From Clostridium sp. TW13 (lineage in GTDB: Bacteria > Bacillota > Clostridia > Clostridiales > Clostridiaceae), in contig NZ_BROD01000001.1 in assembly GCF_024345225.1 (NCBI RefSeq), forward strand, positions 4,092,001 through 4,156,000: a stretch of 64,000 nt of DNA, in the 5' to 3' direction. This document shows positions 25,835-35,361 of the stretch, piece by piece; the stretch's first letter is position 1; the number at the start of each line of letters is the position of its first letter. Made by a program: the position numbers and the translations under genes. The notes beneath the pieces were generated by a model. The model was given only the letters and a program-made list of their open reading frames with translations, ran no database searches and had not been told where the DNA came from.

Positions 25835-26890
25835 CTATTTATTATTTTTTTCAAACATAACTTTTCCAGCACAAACTTGAGATTGACCAAACCACATACA
25901 TTTTGCACAATTAAAGCACTTACCTGTGTCCTTACCGTTCTTAGCATCATTTGCCCAGTTAGGGTTTATAAGAGAACCTTTGCCAATATCAACGATATCT
26001 ATATTGGTTTCATTTAGTACTGCTTCTGCGGTTTCTGCAGAGTAAATTCCGTTAACTCCGAATACGGGAACTGAAACTACTTCTTTAATTTTTTCTGCTG
26101 CATAAATTGCATTAGAGAATTTATATTCCTCACTAACATGCATTTCTTGCTCTATGGAGAATCCATAAGAAACATCAAAGAAATCTATTCCGCTTTGCTC
26201 TAAGACTTTAGCATGATGGATGCCTGCTTCTATTGTAGGTTCAAATCCACCTAAACGAATTCCAACAACAAATTCCTTTGGAGTTACTTTTCTAATTCCA
26301 TCTAGTATTTCTGTCACAAATTTTTCTGGATTCTTGCCATATTCATCTGTTCTCTTATTAATATTTTTATTTAAGAATTGGCTTATTAAGTATCCGTGGC
26401 AGCCGTGTAATTCAGCACCATCATATCCAGCTTCATAAGCTCTCCTAGCAGCTTGAATAAAGTCATTTTGTACAGATTTTATATCTTCTTCAGTCATTTC
26501 ACGACCAACTACAGTTTTTCCATAACCAGTGTATTCATAGGCACTTGGACATAATGGAGCTTCAGATATTCCAACTACCCCTGCATGGTGAATTTGTATA
26601 AATATCTTGCAATCTTCTGCATGAACAGCATCAACTATACTTTTTAGTCCTTTGATTTGTTCATCATTCCAGATTCCAAGTTGTTTAGGAGATAATCTCC
26701 CATCCATGTTAATACAAGTAGCTTCTTGAATTATTAATCCAGCTCCCCCCTTAGCTAACTCTTTATAACGAGCTATGTTTTCAGCTGTTACATATCCATC
26801 ATCTGTTAAGCCAATAACCATTGGAGGTACACAAATACGGTTCTTTATTGATACATTCTTAAGATTGAATTCAGTAAATAATTTTTTCAA
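25835..26890 (-). CDS. NADH:flavin oxidoreductase (Old Yellow Enzyme family)
   Basis: An FMN-dependent TIM-barrel ene-reductase of about 351 residues. It has NRICVPPMVIGLTDDGYVT at the N-terminus, the active-site pair in QIHHAG, the GYDGAELHGCHGYLISQFLNK motif with the catalytic HGxHGYL, and FVVGIRLGG. The C-terminus has CFNCAKCMW, a Cys cluster reminiscent of the [4Fe-4S] motif of larger ene-reductases, but no NADH domain follows. A GTG nine bases upstream touches the AGGAG site, so TTG 26890 is preferred. It is divergent from an HxlR regulator that probably controls it. Confidence 0.85.
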   Translation of the reverse strand: MKKLFTEFNLKNVSIKNRICVPPMVIGLTDDGYVTAENIARYKELAKGGAGLIIQEATCINMDGRLSPKQLGIWNDEQIKGLKSIVDAVHAEDCKIFIQIHHAGVVGISEAPLCPSAYEYTGYGKTVVGREMTEEDIKSVQNDFIQAARRAYEAGYDGAELHGCHGYLISQFLNKNINKRTDEYGKNPEKFVTEILDGIRKVTPKEFVVGIRLGGFEPTIEAGIHHAKVLEQSGIDFFDVSYGFSIEQEMHVSEEYKFSNAIYAAEKIKEVVSVPVFGVNGIYSAETAEAVLNETNIDIVDIGKGSLINPNWANDAKNGKDTGKCFNCAKCMWFGQSQVCAGKVMFEKNNK

Positions 26891-26979
26891 AAGTTTCACG
26901 CTCCTATATCATTAATTGGTTTACAATTTGCTCTTTATTTGATATGTTATTATTATATTTTAGCAAGAAACATAATATC

Positions 26980-27006
26980 AAGTACGCACATTTTTGTGCC
27001 TTACTT
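26980..27006. promoter_or_regulatory. HxlR operator candidate
   Basis: An imperfect palindrome, AAGTACGCACA (26980-26990) and TGTGCCTTACTT (26995-27006), lies 15 bp before the HxlR start, in the gap shared with the OYE gene. Confidence 0.6.
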
Positions 27007-27020
27007 TTGGAGGGTTTTTA

Positions 27021-27356
27021 GTGGAGCAACAAGTAAATGATATAAAACCAGCTTATTGTGAAATTTGTCCTGTTCTTCATTCACTAGAAATAATAGGAGG
27101 CAAATGGAGAATACCGATTATATGGCATATATCTATAGCAAAAACCATTAGATATAATGAACTTAAACGAAGTATACCTGGAATCACTAACATAATGTTA
27201 ACCCGCTCACTGCAAGCATTAGAAGAGCATGGACTTGTAAAAAGAGTAGAATATAATAAAATTCCACCGCATGTAGAGTATTCTTTAACAGAAGTTTGTG
27301 AAGAATTATTACCCGCATTGAGGATTATAAATGAATGGGGAAAAAAGATTCCATAA
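27021..27356 (+). CDS. HxlR-family winged-helix regulator, probable redox sensor
   Basis: A 111-residue HxlR/DUF24 regulator. CEICPVLHSLEIIGGKWRIPIIWHI carries the conserved N-terminal Cys that YodB, HypR and QorR use to sense quinones, diamide or hypochlorite. The winged helix follows (RYNELKRSIPGITNIMLTRSLQALEEHGLV). The frame is open upstream, but GGAGG at 27008-27012 selects GTG 27021. It is divergent from an Old Yellow Enzyme gene, the classic QorR-type pairing, so it likely represses that enzyme and itself until the Cys is modified. Confidence 0.85.
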   Translation: MEQQVNDIKPAYCEICPVLHSLEIIGGKWRIPIIWHISIAKTIRYNELKRSIPGITNIMLTRSLQALEEHGLVKRVEYNKIPPHVEYSLTEVCEELLPALRIINEWGKKIP

Positions 27357-27409
27357 TGGATATTGCAGAGTGCATATATGGGAATAATTAAGATAATATT
27401 GTATAGTTA

Positions 27410-27436
27410 ATGCACATTTTGTTATGTGTATTTTTT
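27410..27436 (+). terminator. Probable terminator
   Basis: ATGCACAT (27410-27417) pairs with ATGTGTAT (27424-27431), followed by a T run, between the HxlR gene and polC. Confidence 0.6.
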
Positions 27437-27504
27437 CTACATGACAAAAAATATGCAGTTCTATATAATATAATAAAGTGCTAAAAATTTTAAGGAGAGG
27501 TCAA

Positions 27505-27516
27505 GTGAAGCCATGA
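27505..27516 (+). promoter_or_regulatory. Three-codon mini-ORF overlapping the polC start
   Basis: AAGGAGAGG lies at best spacing for GTG 27505, which reads GTG AAG CCA TGA. Its stop overlaps ATG 27513 of polC as ATGA. Termination-reinitiation could set polC expression. This is seen in sequence only and may be chance. Confidence 0.35.
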
Positions 27517-30500
27517 AAAGAATAAATGAAATTTTTAGTGATTATGAAGCAGATGGTAATATAAATACTGCTATTGTTGAATCGGTAGTCTTAAAGAAAA
27601 AAAGTAAACGCCTAGAGATGAAAATAAGTTCAGATAAGTATATTGAAATAAAAGAATTTGAAGCTCTTAATAGGTTTATAAGACAAAGATTTGCATTAGA
27701 TGATTCTGAAATTACTGTAAAGTATGCTGATGGAACGGATAAAAAGCCTATAGAAGAAGAACTAAAAAAGATTGTACTTTCAGTAGCAGATAAACATCCA
27801 GCATTAAAAGCAGTTATAAATGATAGTGATTATGTAGTGGATAACAAAACTATAAACTTTAATTTTAGAGTGGCAGTATCAGGCTTTTTAAAAGCTATGG
27901 ATTATGATAAACAACTTAATAAAGTAATAAAAAATTTTTATGGAACAACATATAATATTAATTTTGTTGATAAGGTAACCAGTGAAGATTTAGCTCTTCA
28001 AGAGGAGGCACGTAAGCAGGAGATGCTTGCGATTTCAAAGCAAGTTAAGGTGAATGTAAGCAACGAAAATACTAACGTACCTAGGGAAGCTGAACTTAAA
28101 AAAGAAGATGCAAAAGAAGAGACAGGTGGAAAAAAAGGAGATCCATTCTTAATATTAGGTAGAAGTTCTAAGATTAAAGAAAATGTAATAAAAATCACTG
28201 ATATCACTCCTGATGAGGGAAGAGTAGTCATACAAGGTGAAATATCAAATATGGAAGTCAAGGAATTAAGAAGTGGGAAGATGCTTGTTTCTTTTGATTT
28301 GTATGATGGTTCAAGTTCCATGACTTGCAAGTCATTCTTAAAACCTGATGAATATGAAGAGGTATCATCAAGACTTAAAAAGGCCAAAGGGGTTAAGCTT
28401 GCTGGAACTGCTAGTTATAGCAAGTTCTCTGGAGAAGTTGAAATGATTGCTAATATCATAGTAGAAACTGATGGTATAAGGAGAACTAAGAGACAGGATA
28501 ATGCAGAGGTGAAGAGAGTAGAGTTACACATGCATACTCAAATGAGCCAGATGGATGCTATGAACAGTGCAACTGACTTGATTAAAAGGGCAATGAGCTG
28601 GGGAATGAAGTCTATTGCACTGACAGACCATGGTGTAGTTCAAGCTTTTCCTGAAGCTCATAAGCTGCTAGGAAGAGATAATCCTGATATGAAGGTTTTA
28701 TATGGAGTGGAAGCTTATCTTGCACCAGATAAAAACCCGTCAGTAACAGCTTCTAAAGGTCAGGGTATTGATACCACTTATTGTGTGTTAGACTTAGAAA
28801 CTACAGGTTTCTCACCAGTGACTGAAAAGATAACTGAAATAGGAATAATGAAATGTCAGGATGGAAAGGTAATAGATAAATTTAGCTGCTTTGTAAATCC
28901 TGAAAAACCTATTCCTTCAAGAGTTGTGGAGGTTACCAACATAACTGATGATATGGTAAAGGATGCAGAGACTATAGAAAAAGTCTTCCCTAAGATGCTG
29001 GAGTTTATTGAGGGCAGCGTTTTAGTTGCTCATAATGCACCTTTTGATGTGGGATTTTTAAAGCATAATGCAAAGGTGCTAGGTTATGATTTTGACTTTA
29101 CTTACATTGATACTTTAACCTTGGCACAGGATATTTTCCCAGAGTATAAGAGTTATAAGCTAGGAAGAATAGCAAAAAATCTTGGTATTAAGGTAGAAGT
29201 TGCCCATAGAGCTTTAGATGATGTTGACACCACTGTTCAAGTGTTTAATGTAATGCTTGAAAAGCTAAAAGAAAGAGGAGTTCAAACTGTTGATGATATA
29301 GATTTATATGCTGCGGATGAGGAATCTAAAAAGGTAGAATATAAAAAAGTTAAAACTTATCATACAATAATATTTGCAAAGAATTACGTGGGATTAAAAA
29401 ATTTATATAAGCTTGTATCTTATTCTAGCTTAGATTATTTTTATAAAAAACCTCGTATATTAAGGAGTGTGCTTAAAAAGTATTCAGAAGGGTTGATTCT
29501 TGGTAGTGCCTGCAGTGAAGGAGAGTTATATCAAGCTATACTTCTTGGAAAGCCTGAGGAAGAAATAGAAGCTATTGCAGCAGAATATGATTATCTAGAA
29601 ATCCAGCCTTTAGGAAATAATGATTATTTAATAAGAAATGGCCAGGTACCAGATAAAGAATATCTAAAAGAAATAAACAAGAAAATTATAAAACTTGGTG
29701 ATAAGTTAGGTAAGCCAGTTGTGGCTACTGGGGATGTTCACTTTATGGATCCTGAGGATGAGATATATAGACGTATATTAGAAGCAGGACAGGGGTATAA
29801 GGATGCGGATAATCAAGCTCCATTATATTTAAGAACTACTGAAGAAATGCTTAATGAGTTTTCATATTTAGATCCTGATAAGGCGTATGAAGTAGTAGTT
29901 ACCAATACTAATAAGATAGCAGATATGTGTGAGCAGATAAGTCCAATATCACCTGAAAAAGCCACACCATATATAGATGGTTGTGAGCAGACAATAAAGG
30001 ATATAGCTTATGGGAAAGCCCATGAATTATATGGAGATCCATTGCCAGAAATAGTTCAGGCGAGATTAGATAAAGAACTAGAATCTATTATAAAAAATGG
30101 ATTCTCAGTAATGTATATTATTGCTCAAAAATTGGTATGGAAATCAAATGAGGATGGATACTTAGTTGGTTCCAGAGGATCTGTTGGATCTTCTTTTGTG
30201 GCGAATATGACTGGTATAACGGAAGTAAATTCCCTTCCACCTCATTATAGATGTCCAAAATGTAAATATTCTGATTTTGAAGATTACGGAGTTAAAAATG
30301 GTTTTGACTTACCGGATAAGAACTGCCCTGTTTGTGGAGAAAAACTTGATAAGGATGGTATTGATATTCCGTTCGAAACCTTCTTAGGCTTTAATGGAGA
30401 TAAAGAACCAGATATAGATTTAAATTTCTCAGGAGAATATCAAGCAAAAGCTCATAGATATACGGAAGTTATATTTGGAAAGGGCACAACTTTTAAGGCT

Positions 30501-31856
30501 GGAACTATAGGTACTATAGCTGAAAAAACAGCTTTTGGATATGTTAAAAAATATTATGATGAAAAAAATGTTACAGTGAATAGTGCTGAGATTAATAGAA
30601 TCTCAAAAGGATGTACAGGAATAAAAAGAACCACAGGTCAGCATCCAGGGGGAATCATAGTTGTACCTAAGGGAAGAGAAATCTTCGAATTTTGTCCTGT
30701 TCAGCATCCAGCTGATGATCCAAATTCAGATATTATTACAACACACTTTGATTATCACTCTATTGACCAAAATTTATTAAAGCTCGATATACTAGGGCAT
30801 GATGATCCAACAGTTATAAGAATGCTGCAGGATATAACAGGAGTAAATCCACATAGAATACCAATGGATGATAAAGAAACAATGTCTTTATTTTACTCAA
30901 CAGAAGCTCTTGGAGTGACTCCAGAACAAATAAATTCGGATGTTGGGACTTTTGGAATTCCTGAGTTTGGTACTAAGTTCGTAAGAGGAATGCTTGTAGA
31001 TACAAAGCCTAGGGAGTTTTCAGATTTATTATGTATATCAGGACTTTCTCATGGTACAGATGTATGGCTTGGAAATGCTAAGGACTTAATTGATAATGGA
31101 GTAATTACAAGTATAAGTGATGCTGTATGTACGAGAGATGATATCATGGTTTATTTAATTAAAAAAGGGCTTCCGCCTAATACTGCCTTTAAGATAATGG
31201 AGACAGTGCGTAAAGGAAAAGCTTTAAAAGAACCTAAGTTTCCAGAATATGAAGCAATGATGAGAGAGCATGATGTACCAGAATGGTATATAGATTCTTG
31301 TAAAAAGATAAAATACATGTTCCCTAAGGCCCATGCAGCAGCTTATGTAATGATGGCATTTAGAATAGCTTGGTTCAAGGTTCATATACCAAAGGCTTAT
31401 TATGCAGCATACTTTACTATAAGAGCAAAGGTTTTTGATGCTGAGGTAATGATTTTTGGGAAAGAAAGAGTTAAAGAGAAGATGAAGGAAATTCAAGCTA
31501 TGGGAATGCAAGCACCTCCAAAAGATAAGGATATGTATGAAAGTTTGGAGTTAGTGCTTGAAATGTATGAAAGAGGCATTAAGTTTCTTCCAATTGATTT
31601 ATATAAGTCTCATGCAACAAAATTCCTAGTAGAAGAGGATGGATTGAGACCACCTATAAACAGTATTGCTGGTATGGGAAATGTGGCAGCAGAAGGTATA
31701 TACAACGTAGTGCAAGAAGGAACCCTTATAAGCTCTGTAGAAGATTTGAGAAAGCGTGCTAAGATAGGAAATTCTGCAATAGACTCACTTAGAAAATTTG
31801 GATGCTTAAAAGGTCTTCCAGAAAGTGATCAATTGAGTTTCTTTGATGTTTTTTAA
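27513..31856 (+). CDS. polC: DNA polymerase III alpha subunit, PolC type
   Basis: A 1447-residue Gram-positive replicative polymerase, of normal length for the family. In order: an N-terminal domain; OB fold (about 220-320); PHP domain (ELHMHTQMSQMDA near 337, LTDHG); inserted DEDD 3'-5' proofreading exonuclease (about 422-590: VLDLETTGF, HNAPFDVGFL, HRALDDVDTT); a zinc motif with RCPKC near 912 and NCPVCGEK near 938; the palm (FNGDKEPDIDLNFSGEY near 960, holding the catalytic Asp pair); and a C-terminal helix-hairpin-helix region. All key motifs are intact. Its neighbours are unrelated, not the usual proS/rimP/nusA genes. Confidence 0.95.
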   Translation: MKRINEIFSDYEADGNINTAIVESVVLKKKSKRLEMKISSDKYIEIKEFEALNRFIRQRFALDDSEITVKYADGTDKKPIEEELKKIVLSVADKHPALKAVINDSDYVVDNKTINFNFRVAVSGFLKAMDYDKQLNKVIKNFYGTTYNINFVDKVTSEDLALQEEARKQEMLAISKQVKVNVSNENTNVPREAELKKEDAKEETGGKKGDPFLILGRSSKIKENVIKITDITPDEGRVVIQGEISNMEVKELRSGKMLVSFDLYDGSSSMTCKSFLKPDEYEEVSSRLKKAKGVKLAGTASYSKFSGEVEMIANIIVETDGIRRTKRQDNAEVKRVELHMHTQMSQMDAMNSATDLIKRAMSWGMKSIALTDHGVVQAFPEAHKLLGRDNPDMKVLYGVEAYLAPDKNPSVTASKGQGIDTTYCVLDLETTGFSPVTEKITEIGIMKCQDGKVIDKFSCFVNPEKPIPSRVVEVTNITDDMVKDAETIEKVFPKMLEFIEGSVLVAHNAPFDVGFLKHNAKVLGYDFDFTYIDTLTLAQDIFPEYKSYKLGRIAKNLGIKVEVAHRALDDVDTTVQVFNVMLEKLKERGVQTVDDIDLYAADEESKKVEYKKVKTYHTIIFAKNYVGLKNLYKLVSYSSLDYFYKKPRILRSVLKKYSEGLILGSACSEGELYQAILLGKPEEEIEAIAAEYDYLEIQPLGNNDYLIRNGQVPDKEYLKEINKKIIKLGDKLGKPVVATGDVHFMDPEDEIYRRILEAGQGYKDADNQAPLYLRTTEEMLNEFSYLDPDKAYEVVVTNTNKIADMCEQISPISPEKATPYIDGCEQTIKDIAYGKAHELYGDPLPEIVQARLDKELESIIKNGFSVMYIIAQKLVWKSNEDGYLVGSRGSVGSSFVANMTGITEVNSLPPHYRCPKCKYSDFEDYGVKNGFDLPDKNCPVCGEKLDKDGIDIPFETFLGFNGDKEPDIDLNFSGEYQAKAHRYTEVIFGKGTTFKAGTIGTIAEKTAFGYVKKYYDEKNVTVNSAEINRISKGCTGIKRTTGQHPGGIIVVPKGREIFEFCPVQHPADDPNSDIITTHFDYHSIDQNLLKLDILGHDDPTVIRMLQDITGVNPHRIPMDDKETMSLFYSTEALGVTPEQINSDVGTFGIPEFGTKFVRGMLVDTKPREFSDLLCISGLSHGTDVWLGNAKDLIDNGVITSISDAVCTRDDIMVYLIKKGLPPNTAFKIMETVRKGKALKEPKFPEYEAMMREHDVPEWYIDSCKKIKYMFPKAHAAAYVMMAFRIAWFKVHIPKAYYAAYFTIRAKVFDAEVMIFGKERVKEKMKEIQAMGMQAPPKDKDMYESLELVLEMYERGIKFLPIDLYKSHATKFLVEEDGLRPPINSIAGMGNVAAEGIYNVVQEGTLISSVEDLRKRAKIGNSAIDSLRKFGCLKGLPESDQLSFFDVF

Positions 31857-31897
31857 AGTTCATAGTAGAAGCTATAAATTAAAAATATAGCAATAAT

Positions 31898-31940
31898 TAA
31901 AGTTAGTCCTAGGAATTTCTTAGGGCTAACTTAATTTGTT
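31898..31940 (+). terminator. Rho-independent terminator after polC
   Basis: AAGTTAGTCCTAGG (31900-31913) pairs with CTTAGGGCTAACTT (31919-31932), with minor wobble, then AATTTG. Confidence 0.75.
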
Positions 31941-32005
31941 TTAATACTGTTTAATATTAGTTAAAATTTTCTCTAAAATATTTTTAATTAAATATAAAAA
32001 GGATA

Positions 32006-32033
32006 TTGACAAATAATTTAAATTGTATAAAAT
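32006..32033 (+). promoter_or_regulatory. Promoter of lactonase-like gene
   Basis: TTGACA (32006-32011) is followed after 16 bases by TAAAAT (32028-32033), upstream of the MBL gene with a long AT-rich 5' leader. Confidence 0.5.
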
Positions 32034-32116
32034 ATAATTGTAAGCAATAAAATTAATAACGAAGAGAAATTAAATAAAAATAAATTAAATTGAGAATTTA
32101 GAGGAGGATTTTTATT

Positions 32117-32866
32117 ATGAAAATTAAAGCAGTAAGATTATATGAGAATGGATTTATGACACAGGACTTAGCCTTTGGAGGAAGTGCTGATAAGAGTCAA
32201 TTAGATTTAACAAAAACTTATGCATCAAGTCTTCAAAATTACCTTATAGATACAGGAAAGGAAGTAATCTTAGTTGATACAGGTGTCCCAGCAGAAACTC
32301 CAGAGGTAGCTCCAAAGGAAGGACAGAAGATTTATCAAGGTACTAGAGTAGAAACTTACTTAGAATCATTGAAGTCTTTAGGATATAATCCTGAGCAAGT
32401 AACTAAAATATTATTAACACATAAACATCCAGATCACTCAGGAGAGCTAAGAAGTTTCCCAAATGCGAAGATATATCTTTCTTCAATTGAAGCAGATGCA
32501 TTAAACTTAAATGGAGAAAACATAGTAAGAGTTGATTTTAAAGATGGAGCATATCATAATTTTGATAAAAGTGAAAAGATTGTAGAAGGTGTTTATTTAC
32601 TTCCAGCTCCAGGTCATACTTTAGGAAATAGCATTGTAGTAGCAGAGAATGAAGGTCTTTTCTATATGATGCATGGAGATGTAACATATACTGATGATGC
32701 ACTTGTACAAAATCAACTATCTGTTGTATTTGAAGATAAAGAAGCTGCTAGAGTAACTCTTGAGAAGGTAAGAGAATTTGTTAAAGATAATCCTACAGTA
32801 TATCTTTCTACTCACACTCCAGAAGCTCTTGTAAGCTTAGAAGAAAAAAGAATCATAAAACTATAA
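32117..32866 (+). CDS. MBL-fold hydrolase, N-acyl homoserine lactonase-like
   Basis: A 249-residue metallo-beta-lactamase-fold protein of the AttM/AiiA-like family. The HxHxDH metal motif is present as LTHKHPDHSGEL (about residues 98-109), followed by PAPGHTLGNSIV with the third His, MHGDVTYTDD with the bridging Asp, and a late His in STHTPEAL. Such enzymes open lactones and some quench quorum-sensing signals, but many clostridial members have other substrates. There is no signal peptide, so it is cytoplasmic. AGGAGG precedes the ATG. It is monocistronic with its own promoter and terminator. Confidence 0.8.
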   Translation: MKIKAVRLYENGFMTQDLAFGGSADKSQLDLTKTYASSLQNYLIDTGKEVILVDTGVPAETPEVAPKEGQKIYQGTRVETYLESLKSLGYNPEQVTKILLTHKHPDHSGELRSFPNAKIYLSSIEADALNLNGENIVRVDFKDGAYHNFDKSEKIVEGVYLLPAPGHTLGNSIVVAENEGLFYMMHGDVTYTDDALVQNQLSVVFEDKEAARVTLEKVREFVKDNPTVYLSTHTPEALVSLEEKRIIKL

Positions 32867-32878
32867 TTATTTATAAAC

Positions 32879-32918
32879 AGCTAATACAAAGATTACATAC
32901 TTTGTGTTAGCTATTTTT
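32879..32918 (+). terminator. Rho-independent terminator
   Basis: AGCTAATACAAAG (32879-32891) pairs with CTTTGTGTTAGCT (32900-32912), followed by ATTTTT. Confidence 0.85.
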
Positions 32919-33038
32919 AGCTATAAAAATAACATAGAATTAACTGAAAGACTTATAGCCAGAGGATTTATATGGTATAATTTCTATAAAATACATAGGA
33001 TGTATTAGGGGCTAGTAAATTTTAAAGGATGGTTTTTT

Positions 33039-34154
33039 ATGAAAAAGAGAATATTGCTTTTGGGGTTAATAAGCGTATTATTATTTAATTTTTTTGGATG
33101 TGGAAGTAGTAAAAAAAATAATGAAGTAGTGGATAATAAAAATATAGTGATTGCAATTAAGCAAAGTGGTAAATGTAATGTAAGCATTGAACCTAAGATA
33201 GAGTTACTTTCAATAATGCAGTATATTGCTGATGATCCTGCTATCTTGAAAAAAGATTTATATAAGGATAATGAAAAATATAGTAAGGATATTTCAGAGT
33301 ATTTTTCATCATATAAAAATGAAGGGGTAGTTACATTATATAAAGAAATGATGAAAAGTGGGTTCAATTATAGTGCTCCTGCTGAAGCAATGTTGTATGT
33401 TGATGATAACTTAAAACTAATAAACAATTTAACTTTGCCTGAAGATGTTGTAAATAGTGCAGGTGGGAAGGAAAAGTTATTGAAATTTTATAACTTATTG
33501 GATGATTTTAGAAAAAAAACTAAATTTGATGATTTTTATATAAAACATAATGATTTTTATAAAAATTTGGTTTCTGCTGTAAAAACGAAAGTTGACCAAT
33601 CAGAGTGTATTGAAACACTAGAAAAATACTATGGATATAAACAAAATAGTTATAATTTTATTATAGAACCTTTATCAATAGGAGGTTATGCGGCAAGGAT
33701 TCCTTCTAAAGATGGTAAGTTTGATTTATATGATTTTATGGTAGTGCCAAATAATAATGCAGAGTTTTTTCAGCTTATAATACATGAATTTGGACATTCA
33801 TATGTGAATCCCTTAACTGCTCAAAATATAAACGAAATAAATAAATATGATAATTTATTTACTTCAATAAAAGAAGTTATGACTAAGCAACAATACAGCA
33901 GTTGGGAATTTTGCGTAAATGAGAATATTGTAAGAGCAGTAGCCTATAGGACTTTATTTAAGAACTTTGGATACGAAGTAAGTGAAGGATATATCAATAT
34001 GGATACTCAAAAAAAGTTTATTTTCATAAAAGCAATTACTGAAAATTTAAAGGAATATGAGGATAATAGGGATAAGTATCCTACATTTAATGATTTTTAT
34101 CCAAAACTTGTAGAAATGTTTAAAGAGTTATCAAATAAACAAGTACCAAAATAA
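33039..34154 (+). CDS. DUF4932-like lipoprotein metallopeptidase
   Basis: A 371-residue predicted lipoprotein. A basic MKKR start and hydrophobic core are followed by a lipobox FFGC with Cys near residue 21, so it is anchored on the outer face of the membrane. A gluzincin-type HEFGHSY motif (HExxH) lies near residue 250, and conserved Glu and Trp residues follow (SSWEFCVNENIVRAVAYR), where the third zinc ligand may be the Glu. The family resembles DUF4932. The substrate is unknown. AAAGGATGG precedes the ATG. Confidence 0.75.
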   Translation: MKKRILLLGLISVLLFNFFGCGSSKKNNEVVDNKNIVIAIKQSGKCNVSIEPKIELLSIMQYIADDPAILKKDLYKDNEKYSKDISEYFSSYKNEGVVTLYKEMMKSGFNYSAPAEAMLYVDDNLKLINNLTLPEDVVNSAGGKEKLLKFYNLLDDFRKKTKFDDFYIKHNDFYKNLVSAVKTKVDQSECIETLEKYYGYKQNSYNFIIEPLSIGGYAARIPSKDGKFDLYDFMVVPNNNAEFFQLIIHEFGHSYVNPLTAQNINEINKYDNLFTSIKEVMTKQQYSSWEFCVNENIVRAVAYRTLFKNFGYEVSEGYINMDTQKKFIFIKAITENLKEYEDNRDKYPTFNDFYPKLVEMFKELSNKQVPK

Positions 34155-34166
34155 TTCTGTATTAGT

Positions 34167-34196
34167 AGCTTCAGTTTAATGAGGCTATTTTTTTGT
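34167..34196 (+). terminator. Rho-independent terminator
   Basis: TAGCTTCA (34167-34174) pairs with TGAGGCTA (34180-34187), followed by seven T. Confidence 0.75.
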
Positions 34197-34427
34197 TATT
34201 CATTAATAGTAAATTAGAAATTTATTATTGTGGTGTTGAGAGTATACTACTGAAGAGATTTAATGGTAAAATAGAATTATTGTTGAATCTACATAATATT
34301 AAGAGTTATGTGTTCTAAGGTGTCTGAAAATAAGTAACAAGTCCCGATAGACTAGCGTAGGGAATTATTTATTTTTTGAAGATGCCTAAAGGTGATAAAG
34401 TAACTAAAAGAATACGGGAGAATAGAT

Positions 34428-35291
34428 ATGACATCACAAGATATAAAAAAAATAGATAAAAAATTATATGAAAGCCTAAAAATTGATTGTCCAAAATGTT
34501 TTGGGTTATGTTGCGCTGCATTATATTTTTCAGCTTCAGAAGGGTTTCCAGCAGATAAGGAAGCTGGGAAACCATGCTTAAACTTACAATCGGATTTTTG
34601 CTGTGGAATTCACCAAGACCTTAGAAAGAAGGGATTTAAAGGATGTACAGCTTATGATTGTTTGGGAGCAGGACAAAAAATTGCTCAAGTTACATATGGT
34701 GGACAAAGCTGGCAGGAAAAACCTGAATTAGCAAAGCAAATTTTTGATGTGTTCTTAATTATGAAACAAATTCATGAAATGCTTTGGTATTTAGCAGAAG
34801 CATTTAGAGCTCAGACAAATGATGTAATTAAGAGTAAACTTAAAGATTTGATAGACGAAACTGATAGTATTACGCATGAAAATGTAGATTTTCTTATGAA
34901 GTTTGATATAGAGGCGCATAGAGATAAGGTGAACTCTTTGCTTAGACAGACAAGTGAAATAGTTAGAGCTAGAGCACTTGGAGGCCAGAAAAGTAATTTG
35001 AAAAAGCAGAAGACTATAGCAGGAAGATTAAATTTATTTGGAGCAGACCTAAGAAAAGCTAATCTTAGAGGAGCAGATTTAAGAGGGGCATTTCTTATAG
35101 CAGCTAATCTTAGTGGCAATGATTTGAGTGGAGCAGATCTTATTGGAGCAGATTTGAGAGATACTGATCTTAGAGGAGCAAATTTAGAAAAGAGTTTATT
35201 TCTTACACAATCTCAGATTAATGCTGCTAAGGGTGATGCTAATACTAAATTGCCAGTGACTTTAGAACATCCATCTTATTGGGAAAAATAA
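34428..35291 (+). CDS. Cys-rich N-domain / pentapeptide-repeat protein
   Basis: A 287-residue protein. The first ~85 residues hold seven or more cysteines ([28 protein letters not shown]), probably a metal-binding fold. A helical middle follows. Residues about 205-265 are about ten A(D/N)LxG-type pentapeptide repeats forming a short right-handed beta helix. Similar proteins occur widely in bacteria with unknown role. The pentapeptide part is too short for a gyrase-mimicking Qnr protein. GGGAG precedes the ATG. Confidence 0.8.
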   Translation: MTSQDIKKIDKKLYESLKIDCPKCFGLCCAALYFSASEGFPADKEAGKPCLNLQSDFCCGIHQDLRKKGFKGCTAYDCLGAGQKIAQVTYGGQSWQEKPELAKQIFDVFLIMKQIHEMLWYLAEAFRAQTNDVIKSKLKDLIDETDSITHENVDFLMKFDIEAHRDKVNSLLRQTSEIVRARALGGQKSNLKKQKTIAGRLNLFGADLRKANLRGADLRGAFLIAANLSGNDLSGADLIGADLRDTDLRGANLEKSLFLTQSQINAAKGDANTKLPVTLEHPSYWEK

Positions 35292-35361
35292 TTGATTTTG
35301 ACATAAGATATGTGTTTTATTAAGTAATTATATAGTTGGAATGAATTTGGAGGAGATAATA

